DNA of 64,000 nucleotides from VRUE01 sp963753245 (GCA_963753245.1 CAVWBK010000011.1:1-64000), one strand, 5' to 3'. Counted from the first letter of the stretch, positions 25,229 to 33,893 are shown. The notes: generated from the letters alone by a model not told the origin. Made by a program: numbers and translations.

Positions 25229-25648
25229 ATGCTGATGCCCAAGCGGGTCAAGCACCGCAAACAGATGCGCGGCCGGATGCGCGGCAACACCAAGGGCGGC
25301 AGCAGCGTCGCCTTCGGCGAGTACGGGCTGAAGTCGATCGATCGCGGCTGGATCACCAACCGCCAGATCGAGGCCGCCCGCGTGGCGATGACTCGCAAGA
25401 TCAAACGTGGCGGCAAGGTCTGGATCAACGTCTTCCCCGATAAGCCCTACACAAAGAAGCCGGCCGAGACGCGGATGGGCTCGGGCAAGGGAAACCCGGA
25501 GGGATGGGTGGCTGTGGTCAAGCCCGGCAAGGTGATGTTCGAGCTCGCCGGCGTCCCCGAGGAGCTCGCCCGCGAGGCCCTGCGCCTCGCCGGGCACAAG
25601 CTTCCGGTGCGGACCAAGTTCGTGATGCGCGAGGGGGCGGAATCCTGA
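25229..25648 (+). CDS. rplP: 50S ribosomal protein L16
   Basis: L16 (139 residues) helps organise the A-site side of the 50S. MPKRVKHRKQMRGRMRG is typical, as is RMGSGKGNPEGWVAVVKPGKVMFE near 83-106. Starts at 25229 or 25235 are possible; the second gives the more usual MPKR N-terminus. The stop overlaps rpmC. Confidence 0.97.
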   Translation: MLMPKRVKHRKQMRGRMRGNTKGGSSVAFGEYGLKSIDRGWITNRQIEAARVAMTRKIKRGGKVWINVFPDKPYTKKPAETRMGSGKGNPEGWVAVVKPGKVMFELAGVPEELAREALRLAGHKLPVRTKFVMREGAES

Positions 25649-25860
25649 TGAAGGGCAGTGAGGTTCACAATCTCAAAGACGACGAGCTGATCGCCAAGTT
25701 GATGGAGGCAAAGCAGGAGGCATTCAACCTGCGCTTCCGCCAGGCGACGGGGGAGTTGGAGAACACCGCCGGGATCAGCGCCTCCAGACGCGATGTGGCG
25801 AGGTTGATCACGGTCGCCAAGGAGCGAGGAATAGACGTCGAGAAAGAGCTGAGGCATTGA
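25648..25860 (+). CDS. rpmC: 50S ribosomal protein L29
   Basis: L29 (70 residues) is a two-helix protein near the tunnel exit. The LKDDELIAKLMEAKQEAFNLRFRQATGELENT segment is diagnostic. Its ATG overlaps the rplP stop and its TGA overlaps the rpsQ ATG, placing it within a tightly coupled set. Confidence 0.95.
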   Translation: MKGSEVHNLKDDELIAKLMEAKQEAFNLRFRQATGELENTAGISASRRDVARLITVAKERGIDVEKELRH

Positions 25861-26534
25861 TGGCTGAGGATGAGAAGAAAGAGCTAGGCGCCGAGAGCGG
25901 CGAGCAGGAGGCCCCGGCGGCTGATTCGGTCGCGCAGGACAGCGCCGCACCGGCGAGCGCCGACGCGCCCGAGTCCGAGGCCGCCGCGGAGGAGAGCCCC
26001 GACGCCGGTGGCGAGACCGCCGCGGAGGAGCAGCCCGCCCAGAAACCAGCTGAGCCGGCGAAGAAGGACGCCCCCGCCGAGCAGGACGATATGCCCTGGA
26101 AGACGAGGCGACGGCTGGAGCGCTCGCGCCGCCCGCACGAGGCGGGTCCGGCGCTCAGCGTCGAGGAGCGGGCGGCGAAACGGCTCAGCGAGCGCCAGGC
26201 GGCAGCCGCCGAGCGGCGCAAGGGTCGGGCGGCTGCCAAGGCCAAGCACCAAGCTGGAACCGGAACCCCGGTCGGCGAGCGCGACGCCAACGCCGCCAAG
26301 GTCCGCCAGGGGGTCGTCGTCTCTGACAAGGGCGAGAAGACGATCACGGTGCGGATCGACATCGTCCGCCGCCACCCCACCTACGAGAAGGTCGTGCGAC
26401 GCTCGCGCACCCTGCACGCCCACGATGAGAGCAACCAGGCCGGCGAGGGCGACGTGGTCCGCGTGGTCGAGACACGGCCGCTCTCAAAGACCAAGCGCTG
26501 GCGCCTGGTCGAGGTGGTGGAGAAGGCGCGATGA
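25860..26534 (+). CDS. rpsQ: 30S ribosomal protein S17 with ~145-residue N-terminal extension
   Basis: Only residues ~147-224 are S17 (VRQGVVVSDKGEKTITVRID, VRRHPTYEKVVRRSRTLHAHDE, GDVVRVVETRPLSKTKRWRLVEV). Before them come an acidic Ala/Glu/Pro-rich segment (~1-75) and a basic Arg/Ala helix-like segment (~80-130). Ordinary S17 is ~80-95 residues. The ATG at 25860 overlaps the rpmC stop, and the frame is open throughout with normal codon use, so the extension looks translated. An internal start near residue 147 cannot be fully excluded. Confidence 0.9.
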   Translation: MAEDEKKELGAESGEQEAPAADSVAQDSAAPASADAPESEAAAEESPDAGGETAAEEQPAQKPAEPAKKDAPAEQDDMPWKTRRRLERSRRPHEAGPALSVEERAAKRLSERQAAAAERRKGRAAAKAKHQAGTGTPVGERDANAAKVRQGVVVSDKGEKTITVRIDIVRRHPTYEKVVRRSRTLHAHDESNQAGEGDVVRVVETRPLSKTKRWRLVEVVEKAR

Positions 26535-26902
26535 TTCAGCAGGAGTCGAGACTGAAAGTGGCCGACAACTCGGGTGCCCGCGAAATCCTCTGCATCCGGG
26601 TCAAGGGCGGTTCGCACCGTCGCTATGCAGGCGTTGGCGACGTGATCACGGCAACTGTCAAACAGGCGAGCCCGCAGGGCGGGGTGCGCAAGGGCGAGGT
26701 CGTCCAGGCGGTCGTCGTGCGGACCCGCAAGCAGCTCGGCCGCGCCGATGGCACCTACATCGCCTTCGATGAAAACGCCGCAGTCTTGATCGATCCGCAG
26801 AGCAACAACCCGCGCGGTACCCGCATCTTCGGGCCGGTCGCCCGCGAGCTGCGCGAGCGCAACTTCATGAAAATCGTCTCGCTCGCCCCGGAGGTGCTCT
26901 GA
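26531..26902 (+). CDS. rplN: 50S ribosomal protein L14
   Basis: L14 (123 residues; family standard ~122) begins MIQQESRLKVADNSGAREILCIRV and contains RTRKQLGRADGTYIAFDENAAVLI. It contributes to bridge B8. The ATGA overlap with rpsQ indicates coupling. Confidence 0.98.
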   Translation: MIQQESRLKVADNSGAREILCIRVKGGSHRRYAGVGDVITATVKQASPQGGVRKGEVVQAVVVRTRKQLGRADGTYIAFDENAAVLIDPQSNNPRGTRIFGPVARELRERNFMKIVSLAPEVL

Positions 26903-26904
26903 GC

Positions 26905-27243
26905 ATGGGCCGAACGATGCGGATCAGGAAAGACGATCAGGTGGTCGTGATCGGTGGCAAGGACTCGGGCAAGACCGGCCGCGTGGTGCGGACCGACCCG
27001 AAGAAGAGCCGCGTCTTCGTCGAGGGTCTCAACATCGTCAAGCGCCATGAACGCCCGCGCTCGGTCAAAGACGCCGAACGCGGCGGCCAGGTCGGGGGCA
27101 TCGTCGAGAAGGAGGGACCGATTCACGTTTCAAACGTGATGCTGCTCGATCCCAAAGACAACAAGCCGAGCCGCGTCGGCGTGCGACGCGATGAGGGTGG
27201 CAAGCGCGAGCGCTTCGCCAGGCGCAGCGGAGCCTCGCTGTGA
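26905..27243 (+). CDS. rplX: 50S ribosomal protein L24
   Basis: L24 (112 residues) is an assembly-initiator protein. Its KOW motif is visible at RKDDQVVVIGGKDSGKTGRVVRTDPKKSRVFVEGLN, followed by EKEGPIHVSNVMLLDP. The stop overlaps the rplE start by one base. Confidence 0.96.
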   Translation: MGRTMRIRKDDQVVVIGGKDSGKTGRVVRTDPKKSRVFVEGLNIVKRHERPRSVKDAERGGQVGGIVEKEGPIHVSNVMLLDPKDNKPSRVGVRRDEGGKRERFARRSGASL

Positions 27244-28061
27244 TGGAGGCAACCGCAACCCAGGCCCAGGCCGCCCCGCCGCCGCGCCTGCGCGAGCGCT
27301 ACCAGCAGGAGATCTTGCCCTCCCTGGTGCAGAAATTCGGCTACACGACGCCGATGCAGGCCCCGACCCTGACCAAGATCACCCTCAACATGGGGGTCGG
27401 CGAGGCCAAGCAGAACAACAAAATGCTCGAAGCCGCCCAGGAGCAGCTGGCGACGATCGCCGGCCAGGCTCCCAACGTGCGCCGCGCCCGCAAGTCGATC
27501 GCCTCCTTCAAAGTCCGCGAGGGAATGCCGGTCGGCGTCTCGGTCACCCTGCGCCGGGCGCGCATGTGGGAGTTCCTCGACCGCCTCTGCTCGATCGCGG
27601 TGCCGCGGATCCGTGACTTCCGGGGGCTCAATCCGCGCTCCTTCGATGGCCGCGGCAATTACTCGATGGGTGTCAAAGAGCAGCTGATCTTCCCCGAAAT
27701 CGACTACGACTCGATCGACGAGGTACGTGGACTCGACATCACGATCACCACCACCGCAGGCTCCGATGCCGAGGCCTTTGAGCTGCTGCTCGCGCTCGGC
27801 ATGCCCTTCTCCCAGGAGGGCCGCCCCGGGTCTGCCGATGAGGCCAAGCGGGCGGCGGAGGAGGAGGAGAAGCGCAAGGAGGAGGCGCGGGCCAAAGCCG
27901 AGGCTGAGCAGGCTGCTCTCGAGCAGCTCAAAGAGGAGAACCCCGAGGCCTACGCCAAGCCCGAGCCGGAGGCCGGCGAGCAGGGCGAGGGCGATGAGGA
28001 CGGCGACCAGGGCGAGGCGGCAGCCAAAGTGCCCGATGAGGAGAATTCAGAGAATGGCTAA
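27243..28061 (+). CDS. rplE: 50S ribosomal protein L5 with acidic C-terminal extension
   Basis: L5 binds 5S rRNA in the central protuberance. Residues ~14-192 are a complete L5 (LTKITLNMGVGEA, RRARKSIASFKVREGMPVGVSVTLR, DFRGLNPRSFDGRGNYSMGVKEQLIFPEI). The last ~80 residues are a Lys/Glu coiled-coil-like and Asp/Glu-rich tail not present in ordinary L5 (~180 residues). The 3' end overlaps rpsN by 8 nt. Confidence 0.96.
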   Translation: MEATATQAQAAPPPRLRERYQQEILPSLVQKFGYTTPMQAPTLTKITLNMGVGEAKQNNKMLEAAQEQLATIAGQAPNVRRARKSIASFKVREGMPVGVSVTLRRARMWEFLDRLCSIAVPRIRDFRGLNPRSFDGRGNYSMGVKEQLIFPEIDYDSIDEVRGLDITITTTAGSDAEAFELLLALGMPFSQEGRPGSADEAKRAAEEEEKRKEEARAKAEAEQAALEQLKEENPEAYAKPEPEAGEQGEGDEDGDQGEAAAKVPDEENSENG

Positions 28062-28239
28062 GACTTCCCAGAAGGTCCGCCAGGGCCGCACACCTAAGTT
28101 CAAATCCAGGGGTTACAGCCGCTGTCGGCGCTGCGGGCGCCCACGCGCGGTCTACCGCAAGTTCGGCCTCTGCCGGATCTGTCTGCGCGAGGCTGCGCAC
28201 GAGGGCTACATCCCCGGCATGACCAAGTCGAGCTGGTGA
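28054..28239 (+). CDS. rpsN: 30S ribosomal protein S14, zinc-binding type
   Basis: This 61-residue S14 is the short Zn form (type Z), with CRRC near residues 24-27 and CRIC near 40-43, ending GYIPGMTKSSW. The ATG lies within the rplE 3' end (ATGGCTAA). It is hidden in a longer open frame whose upstream part is a shadow of rplE. Confidence 0.96.
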   Translation: MAKTSQKVRQGRTPKFKSRGYSRCRRCGRPRAVYRKFGLCRICLREAAHEGYIPGMTKSSW

Positions 28240-28246
28240 GGAACAG

Positions 28247-28642
28247 ATGCTGACCGACCCGATAGCCGACTACCTGACCCGGATTCGCAACGCGATCGGC
28301 TCTGGCCATGACGAGGTGGAGATACCCGCCTCGCGGCTGAAGCTGGAGATGTCGCGGATCCTCAAGGAGCAGGGATACATCCGCGACTTCAACAAGCAAC
28401 CCGCCGGCGTCGGCGAGGCGATCAGGATCCGCCTCAAGTACACCGATGACCGCCGTCCGGTGATCCTCGGCCTGGAACGGGTCTCGCGCCCCGGTCGGCG
28501 CCGCTACGTCGACCACAAGAACGTGCCCCGCGTCGACGGCGGCACTGGGACGGCGATCGTCAGCACCTCGGTTGGCGTGATGACCGGACATGAAGCCAAG
28601 GCGAAGGGCGTTGGGGGCGAGGTAGTCGCCTACATCTGGTGA
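28247..28642 (+). CDS. rpsH: 30S ribosomal protein S8
   Basis: S8 (131 residues) begins MLTDPIADYLTRIRNAI and ends in the conserved GTAIVSTSVGVMTGHEAKAKGVGGEVVAYIW. It binds the central domain of 16S rRNA and in other bacteria represses the spc operon. It is preceded by rpsN and followed by rplF after 7 nt. Confidence 0.98.
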   Translation: MLTDPIADYLTRIRNAIGSGHDEVEIPASRLKLEMSRILKEQGYIRDFNKQPAGVGEAIRIRLKYTDDRRPVILGLERVSRPGRRRYVDHKNVPRVDGGTGTAIVSTSVGVMTGHEAKAKGVGGEVVAYIW

Positions 28643-28649
28643 GAGGGTC

Positions 28650-29183
28650 ATGAGCCGAATCGGAAGAAAACCCATCCCTCTACCGGAGGCCGTCACGGTC
28701 GAGATCGCCCCTGGCCAGGTCGCGGTCAAGGGCCCAAAGGGTGTGCTCAGCCAGCGGTTCTCCGCCGATATGACCGTCGAGCAGGCCGACAACGAGGTGC
28801 GGGTCGCCCGTCCGACCGACCGCGGCGAGCACCGCGCCCTGCATGGGCTGACCCGCAGCCTGATCGCGAACATGGTCGAGGGCGTCACCAACGGCTATGA
28901 GAAGCAGCTGGAGATCCAGGGCGTCGGCTATCGCGCCCAGCTCAAAGGCCGGATCCTGGAGATGGCGCTCGGTTACTCGCATTCGGTCACCGTGGAGCCG
29001 CCGCCGGGCATCGAGTTTGAGGTCCCACAGCCAACCGAAATCATCGTGCGCGGGATCGACAAGCAGTTGGTCGGCCAGGTGGCCGCGGATATCCGCAAGC
29101 GCCGTCCGCCCGAGCCCTACAAGGGCAAGGGCATCCGCTACCGCGGCGAGCACGTCGCCCGCAAGGTCGGAAAGCGGGCCTAG
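28650..29183 (+). CDS. rplF: 50S ribosomal protein L6
   Basis: L6 (177 residues) has SRIGRKPIPLPEAV at the start, VKGPKGVLSQRF near 30, GVGYRAQLKGRILEMALGYSH near 90 and the C-terminal RRPPEPYKGKGIRYRGEHVARKVGK signature. It lies near the sarcin-ricin loop. Confidence 0.98.
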   Translation: MSRIGRKPIPLPEAVTVEIAPGQVAVKGPKGVLSQRFSADMTVEQADNEVRVARPTDRGEHRALHGLTRSLIANMVEGVTNGYEKQLEIQGVGYRAQLKGRILEMALGYSHSVTVEPPPGIEFEVPQPTEIIVRGIDKQLVGQVAADIRKRRPPEPYKGKGIRYRGEHVARKVGKRA

Positions 29184-29186
29184 GCG

Positions 29187-29540
29187 ATGACCGTGATCAG
29201 CAAGCGCCAGGCTCGCCTGCGCCGTCGCCGCCGGGTCCGCGCCCGGATCATCGGCACCGCGGAGCGGCCGCGGCTCTCCGTTTACCGATCCAACCGCGGG
29301 GTCTTCGCTCAGCTGATCGACGACGGCGAGGGTCAGACCCTGGCGGCGGTCAACTGGATCGAGCCCGAGCTGCGCAAGCTGAGCGCCCGCGAGCAGGCCA
29401 AGCGCGCCGGAGAGCTGCTCGCCGAGCGTGGCAAGGCCGCGGGGATCAAGACCTGCGTCTTTGACCGGGGCGGCTACCAGTACCACGGCCGGGTCAAGGC
29501 CCTCGCCGATGGCGCCCGCGAGGGAGGCTTGAGCTTCTAA
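29187..29540 (+). CDS. rplR: 50S ribosomal protein L18
   Basis: L18 (117 residues) binds 5S rRNA with L5. It has RLRRRRRVRARIIGTAERPRLSVYRSNRGVFAQLIDD and the C-terminal CVFDRGGYQYHGRVKALADGAREGGL signature. It is part of the uninterrupted spc operon. Confidence 0.98.
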   Translation: MTVISKRQARLRRRRRVRARIIGTAERPRLSVYRSNRGVFAQLIDDGEGQTLAAVNWIEPELRKLSAREQAKRAGELLAERGKAAGIKTCVFDRGGYQYHGRVKALADGAREGGLSF

Positions 29541-29562
29541 CCGCTACGGTGAGCGACTCGCT

Positions 29563-30339
29563 ATGAAGGGCATGGACATGACAAACGTGGAGACGGTGAG
29601 CCCTCGCGGCCTCGATCTCCAGGAGCGGGTGATCGAAATCAACCGCGTCGCCAAGGTGGTCAAGGGCGGGCGCCGCTTTTCCTTCACCGCGCTGGTCGCC
29701 GTCGGCGATGAAGAGGGCGTGGTCGGGATCGGCTACGGCAAGGCCCGCGAGGTCCCCCTGGCGATCCAAAAGGGGGTCGAGAACGCCCGCAAGAACCTGA
29801 TCCGGGTGCCCAAATACGGCCAGACGCTGACCCACAAGATCATCGGCCGCTATGGCGCCGGGCACGTCGTCCTGCGCCCGGCGAGCCCCGGTACCGGCGT
29901 GATCGCCGGCGGCGGTGTTCGCGCGGTGCTCGAGCTCGGCGGTGTCCGCGACGTGCTGACCAAGAGCATCGGTACCCAGAACCCGATCAACCTGGTCAAG
30001 GCGACGATGGACGGGCTGATCCGCCTGCGCCGACCCGAGGAGGTCGCCGAGCTGCGCGGTCTGAGCGTCGCCCAGGTGCTGGGCGTGGCGAAGACCAACG
30101 GCGCCGGGGCCGAGGGCGTTGTACTCCCCGCGACCGGGGCCGAGCCGGCGGCCGAGCCCGACTCCGCCGCGACGCCGGGCGCCGGGGCTGGGATCAAAGG
30201 CGATTCCGCCGCGGCTGAGGGCGGTACGGCTCAGCAGGCCGAGCCGGCCGCGAAGCCAGCGGCCAGCGCGGCCGAGGTCTCCGCCGGTGAACCGGAGAAG
30301 GCCGAGGGGGCTGGTGGCGGCGAGGGCGAGGCAACGTGA
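29563..30339 (+). CDS. rpsE: 30S ribosomal protein S5 with Ala/Glu-rich C-terminal extension
   Basis: S5 acts in decoding fidelity and mRNA unwinding. Residues ~18-178 match (VIEINRVAKVVKGGRRFSFTALVAVGD, APGTGVIAGGGVRAVLELGG-like, PINLVKATMDGL). The last ~75 residues are an Ala/Glu/Pro/Gly low-complexity tail. The ATG at 29563 follows GGTGAGCG weakly; a second ATG at 29575 is as plausible. The stop overlaps the rpmD GTG. Confidence 0.95.
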   Translation: MKGMDMTNVETVSPRGLDLQERVIEINRVAKVVKGGRRFSFTALVAVGDEEGVVGIGYGKAREVPLAIQKGVENARKNLIRVPKYGQTLTHKIIGRYGAGHVVLRPASPGTGVIAGGGVRAVLELGGVRDVLTKSIGTQNPINLVKATMDGLIRLRRPEEVAELRGLSVAQVLGVAKTNGAGAEGVVLPATGAEPAAEPDSAATPGAGAGIKGDSAAAEGGTAQQAEPAAKPAASAAEVSAGEPEKAEGAGGGEGEAT

Positions 30340-30515
30340 GCGCCCTGAAGATCAAGCAGGTGCGCTCAGCCAACGGCACCAATCCCGCCCAGAAAGCGAC
30401 GCTCGCCGCACTTGGGCTGGGCCGGATTGGAAGGGCCGTGGAGCGCCAGGACTCTCCACAGCTGCAGGGACAGATTCGCGCCGTCTCCCACCTGGTCGAG
30501 GTTGACGGTGGCTGA
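30336..30515 (+). CDS. rpmD: 50S ribosomal protein L30
   Basis: This short gene encodes 59 residues starting from GTG that overlaps the rpsE stop (GTGA). LKIKQVRSANGTNPAQKATLAALGLGRIGRAVERQD is the L30 signature, with HLVEVDGG at the end. It overlaps rplO by 8 nt. Confidence 0.94.
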   Translation: MSALKIKQVRSANGTNPAQKATLAALGLGRIGRAVERQDSPQLQGQIRAVSHLVEVDGG

Positions 30516-31041
30516 GAAAGCAAAAGACAGCGAGAAGGCAAGCGAGGCGATTCCCTCAGAGCGCTCGCAGGAGATCGGCCTGCACAACCTCAAGCCCCAG
30601 CCCGGCTCGCGCCGGCCGCGGAAGCGGATCGGACGCGGCGAGGGCTCACGCGGCAAGACCTCCGGTCGCGGCCACAAGGGCTATGGCTCGCGATCGGGGG
30701 CCAAGAAGAAGGCAGGCTATGAGGGCGGACAGAACCCGATCCACATGCGGATGCGAAAGCTTCGTGGCCCGCATAAAAAGACCTCGATGCCGTTCGAGAA
30801 CTTCCGCACCACGACCCAGCCGGTCAACCTCGCAGACCTCGAGGGTCGCTTTGACGCGGGCGCCGAGGTCACCCCGCAGACGCTCAAGGAGAAAGGTCTT
30901 GCCAAGCGCTCTGATCCGGTCAAGATCCTCGCTCGCGGTGAGATCTCAAAGAAGCTCGATGTCCACGCGCACGCCTTCAGCGCGGCTGCGCGCGAGAAGA
31001 TCGAGGCGGCCGGCGGTTCCTGCCACACTCTGGAGCGCTGA
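30508..31041 (+). CDS. rplO: 50S ribosomal protein L15
   Basis: L15 (177 residues) has GLHNLKPQPGSRRPRKRIGRGEGSRGKTSGRGHKGYGSRSG near 23-63 and the GYEGGQNPIHMRMRKLRG segment. An N-terminal ~22-residue charged extension precedes the core. The GTG at 30508, inside rpmD, is the only start that fits spacing; the TGA overlaps the secY ATG. Confidence 0.95.
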   Translation: MAEKAKDSEKASEAIPSERSQEIGLHNLKPQPGSRRPRKRIGRGEGSRGKTSGRGHKGYGSRSGAKKKAGYEGGQNPIHMRMRKLRGPHKKTSMPFENFRTTTQPVNLADLEGRFDAGAEVTPQTLKEKGLAKRSDPVKILARGEISKKLDVHAHAFSAAAREKIEAAGGSCHTLER

Positions 31042-32315
31042 TGCTCAGAACCATCGCGAACGCATTCAGCGTCGCCGACATCCGTAAGAAACTCGCCTTC
31101 ACGGCGGCGATGCTGCTGCTCTACAGGCTGGGCGCCTATATCCCCGCTCCGGGCGTCGACATCAGTGCGGTCAAGGAACTGCAGAGCAACTTCGGTGGCT
31201 CCAACATCCTCGGCTTCCTCAACCTCTTCTCCGGCGGCAGCCTCTCGCGCCTCTCGCTCTTTGCGCTGGGGATCATGCCCTACATCACCGCCTCGATCAT
31301 CCTGCAGCTGCTGACCGTGGTGGTTCCCTCGTTGGAGAAGCTCCAAAAAGAGGGCGAGGTCGGCCAGCAAAAGATCACCCAGTACACGCGCTATTTGACC
31401 GTCGGGCTGGCCTTCGCCCAGTCCTTTGGCTACGTCCTGCTCTTCCGCTCCTTCGGCAGTCAGGCGGGTGGCAACAATGTGCTCGCCAGTCTCCAGGGCC
31501 CGAAAGTCCTGCTGATCGTGATCTGCCTGACCGCCGGTTGCACGCTGCTGATGTGGCTGGGCGAGCTGATCACCCAGCGCGGGGTCGGCAACGGAATCTC
31601 ACTGATGATCTTCGCCTCGATCGTCTCGCGGATCCCGAGCGGGATCCAGGCCTGGTGGACGAACCCCGACCAGGTCTTCGTCGTGATGATGCCGTTCATC
31701 GCCCTCGCGGTGATCGTCGCGATCGTCTTCGTCCAGGAGGGCCAGCGGCGGATCCCGGTCCAGTACGCGAAACGCATGGTGGGCAGGCGGATGACCTCCG
31801 GCGGCTCGACCTACCTGCCACTGCGGGTCAACATGGCGGGCGTCATCCCAGTCATCTTTGCCGCCTCGATCATGGCCTTCCCGCCGACCATCGGCCAGCT
31901 GCTCAACACCCCCACCGCGCTGGAATTCGCCGCCTTCTTCAGCCCCAACAGCTGGCCATACGTGCTCGGCGAGGTCTTCTTCATCGTGATCTTCACCTAC
32001 TTCTACACGGCTGTCACCTTCAACCCGGTTGACCAGGCCGACAACCTGAAGAAATACGGTGGCTTCATACCCGGGGTGCGCCCGGGCCGCCCGACGGCCG
32101 AATACCTGGACCGGATCCTCTCGCGGCTGACCTTCCCCGGGGCGCTCTATCTGGGCGCCGTCGCGGCGCTGCCGACGATCCTGATCAATCAGACCTCGGC
32201 CAACTTCTTCTTCGGCGGAACCTCGATCTTGATCGTGATCGGGGTCGCGCTTGACACCGTGAAGCAGCTCGAGGCGCAGCTGATGATGCGCAACTACGAG
32301 GGCTTCCTCAAATAG
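31041..32315 (+). CDS. secY: Preprotein translocase subunit SecY
   Basis: SecY (424 residues) is the ten-helix protein-conducting channel. It opens LRTIANAFSVADIRKKLAFTAAMLLLYRLGAYIPAPGVD and includes the plug region after it. PYITASIILQLL lies in helix 2 and GVGNGISLMIFASIVSRIP near 170-190. The QYAKRMVGRRMTSGGSTYLPLRVNMAGVIPVIFA cytoplasmic loop follows. It is coupled to rplO and followed by adk after 9 nt. Confidence 0.98.
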   Translation: MLRTIANAFSVADIRKKLAFTAAMLLLYRLGAYIPAPGVDISAVKELQSNFGGSNILGFLNLFSGGSLSRLSLFALGIMPYITASIILQLLTVVVPSLEKLQKEGEVGQQKITQYTRYLTVGLAFAQSFGYVLLFRSFGSQAGGNNVLASLQGPKVLLIVICLTAGCTLLMWLGELITQRGVGNGISLMIFASIVSRIPSGIQAWWTNPDQVFVVMMPFIALAVIVAIVFVQEGQRRIPVQYAKRMVGRRMTSGGSTYLPLRVNMAGVIPVIFAASIMAFPPTIGQLLNTPTALEFAAFFSPNSWPYVLGEVFFIVIFTYFYTAVTFNPVDQADNLKKYGGFIPGVRPGRPTAEYLDRILSRLTFPGALYLGAVAALPTILINQTSANFFFGGTSILIVIGVALDTVKQLEAQLMMRNYEGFLK

Positions 32316-32324
32316 GTCGCGGCG

Positions 32325-33005
32325 ATGGTTGAGCTAAACCTGGTTCTCCTCGGCCCCCCGGGCAGCGGCAAGGGCACCCAGGGCGAGCGCCTGCAGGAAG
32401 ACCTGCGGCTTCCCTACTACGCGACCGGGGACATCCTGCGCGCCGCGGTGCGCGAGGAGACCGACCTCGGCCGCACGGCCAAGGAGTACATGGAGCGCGG
32501 CGACCTCGTCCCCGACGAGGTGATCGTCGGGGTGATCGTCGAGCGGATCGATTCTCCCGAGGCCGCCGATGGTTTCATCCTCGATGGTTACCCGCGCACC
32601 GAGCCCCAGGCCGAAGCGCTGGCCACAAAGCTCAGCGAGCTCGGTCGCGGCCTGACCGCGGTGCTCTTGATCGACGTCGATGGGGAGGAGGTGATCCGAC
32701 GGCTCGGTGGGCGGCGGACCTGTGCTGAGGGGGGTCACGTCTTCCACGTCGAGTTCAACCCGCCCGAGAAGGACGGGGTCTGCGACCTCGACGGCAGCGA
32801 GCTCCTGATCCGCGATGATGACAAGCCCGAGGTGATTCGACACCGGCTCGCCCAGTACCACGAGAAGACCGAGCCGCTGGTCGACTACTACGACGCCAAG
32901 AGTCTGCTGCGCAGAATCGACGGCGCCAAACCGCCCGAGGAGGTCGGCGCGGAGATCGAGCGCACCCTGGCGACCCTGCGGCTCGAGGGCGACGAGGCGA
33001 TCTAG
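32325..33005 (+). CDS. adk: Adenylate kinase
   Basis: Adk (226 residues) interconverts ATP + AMP and 2 ADP. It has P-loop GPPGSGKGT (10-18), TGDILR (34-39) and the AMP-binding FILDGYPRT (84-92). It is a long-LID form; Cys133, Cys153 and Asp156 match LID zinc positions, but the second Cys of the first pair is Gly136, so zinc binding may be lost or altered. It sits between secY and map, as usual. Confidence 0.97.
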   Translation: MVELNLVLLGPPGSGKGTQGERLQEDLRLPYYATGDILRAAVREETDLGRTAKEYMERGDLVPDEVIVGVIVERIDSPEAADGFILDGYPRTEPQAEALATKLSELGRGLTAVLLIDVDGEEVIRRLGGRRTCAEGGHVFHVEFNPPEKDGVCDLDGSELLIRDDDKPEVIRHRLAQYHEKTEPLVDYYDAKSLLRRIDGAKPPEEVGAEIERTLATLRLEGDEAI

Positions 33006-33018
33006 ACGGGCCTCTAGC

Positions 33019-33795
33019 GTGTACCGGATGATCCAGCGCAAGACTCCTGAGCAGGTCGAGAAGATGGCCGCCGCGGGCACGATCCTGACCCGCTGCCTGC
33101 AGATGCTGGGCACCAAGGCGCGGGCGGGAGTGACGACCAAGGAACTCGACCAAGCGGCCGAGAAGTTCATTCGCTCCCAGGGCGCCGAGCCGGCTTTCAA
33201 GGGCTACCGCGGCTTTCCCGGTTCGATCTGCGCCTCGCCCAACTCGATGGTCGTGCACGGAATTCCCGGACCCTACGAGTGTCGACGGGGAGATCTGCTC
33301 TCGATCGACGTCGGGGTCGTCAAGGATGGCTGGGTCGCCGACGCCGCGATGACCGTGCCGATCGGCCCGATCGGCGCCGAGGCCCGTCGGCTTCTCGACG
33401 TCACCCAGGCATCGCTGTTCGCGGCGGTCGAGCAGATGCGCCCGGGAAATCACCTGGGCGATGTCTCGGCGGCGATCCAGCGGACGGTTGAGATCGAGGG
33501 CCTCTCGATCATTCGCACCCTGGTCGGGCACGGCATCGGTCGCGAGATGCACGAGGACCCCCAGGTCCCCAACTTCGGCGAGGCCGGCAAGGGCCCGTTG
33601 TTGGAGGAGGGCACCGTGTTGGCGATCGAGCCGATGGTCAACGCCGGCGGAGCACTGGTGCGCATGGGTGATGATGGGTGGGCTGTCTACTCCGAGGACG
33701 GTTCGCTCGCCGCCCATTTCGAGTTCACGATCGCCGTCACCAGCGAGGGGCCGCGGATCCTCACCCCCTGGCACGAGGCCGCCCAGCGAGCCTGA
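33019..33795 (+). CDS. map: Methionine aminopeptidase, type I
   Basis: This 258-residue enzyme removes N-terminal Met. The metal ligands Asp97, Asp108, His171, Glu204 and Glu235, and catalytic His80 (VVHGIP), are present. The GTG at 33019 is used here; an ATG at 33028 would give the more usual MIQRKTPEQ start. It closes the secY-adk-map run. infA, normally next, is not found. Confidence 0.97.
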   Translation: MYRMIQRKTPEQVEKMAAAGTILTRCLQMLGTKARAGVTTKELDQAAEKFIRSQGAEPAFKGYRGFPGSICASPNSMVVHGIPGPYECRRGDLLSIDVGVVKDGWVADAAMTVPIGPIGAEARRLLDVTQASLFAAVEQMRPGNHLGDVSAAIQRTVEIEGLSIIRTLVGHGIGREMHEDPQVPNFGEAGKGPLLEEGTVLAIEPMVNAGGALVRMGDDGWAVYSEDGSLAAHFEFTIAVTSEGPRILTPWHEAAQRA

Positions 33796-33872
33796 GGCGG
33801 GAGGCCGGAGCGATCGGTCCTTCGTGGAGGGGGATGGGGCGCGCCTCTTTGACCCGAACTGGCCGACTGTCG

Positions 33873-33893
33873 CGGGGCGGCCTCCAAGCCCCG
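33873..33893 (+). terminator. Hairpin after map
   Basis: CGGGGC and GCCCCG enclose a 9-nt loop 77 nt after the map stop, followed by TT. It is a possible end of the spc-type operon. The rest of 33796-34019 shows no gene. Confidence 0.4.
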
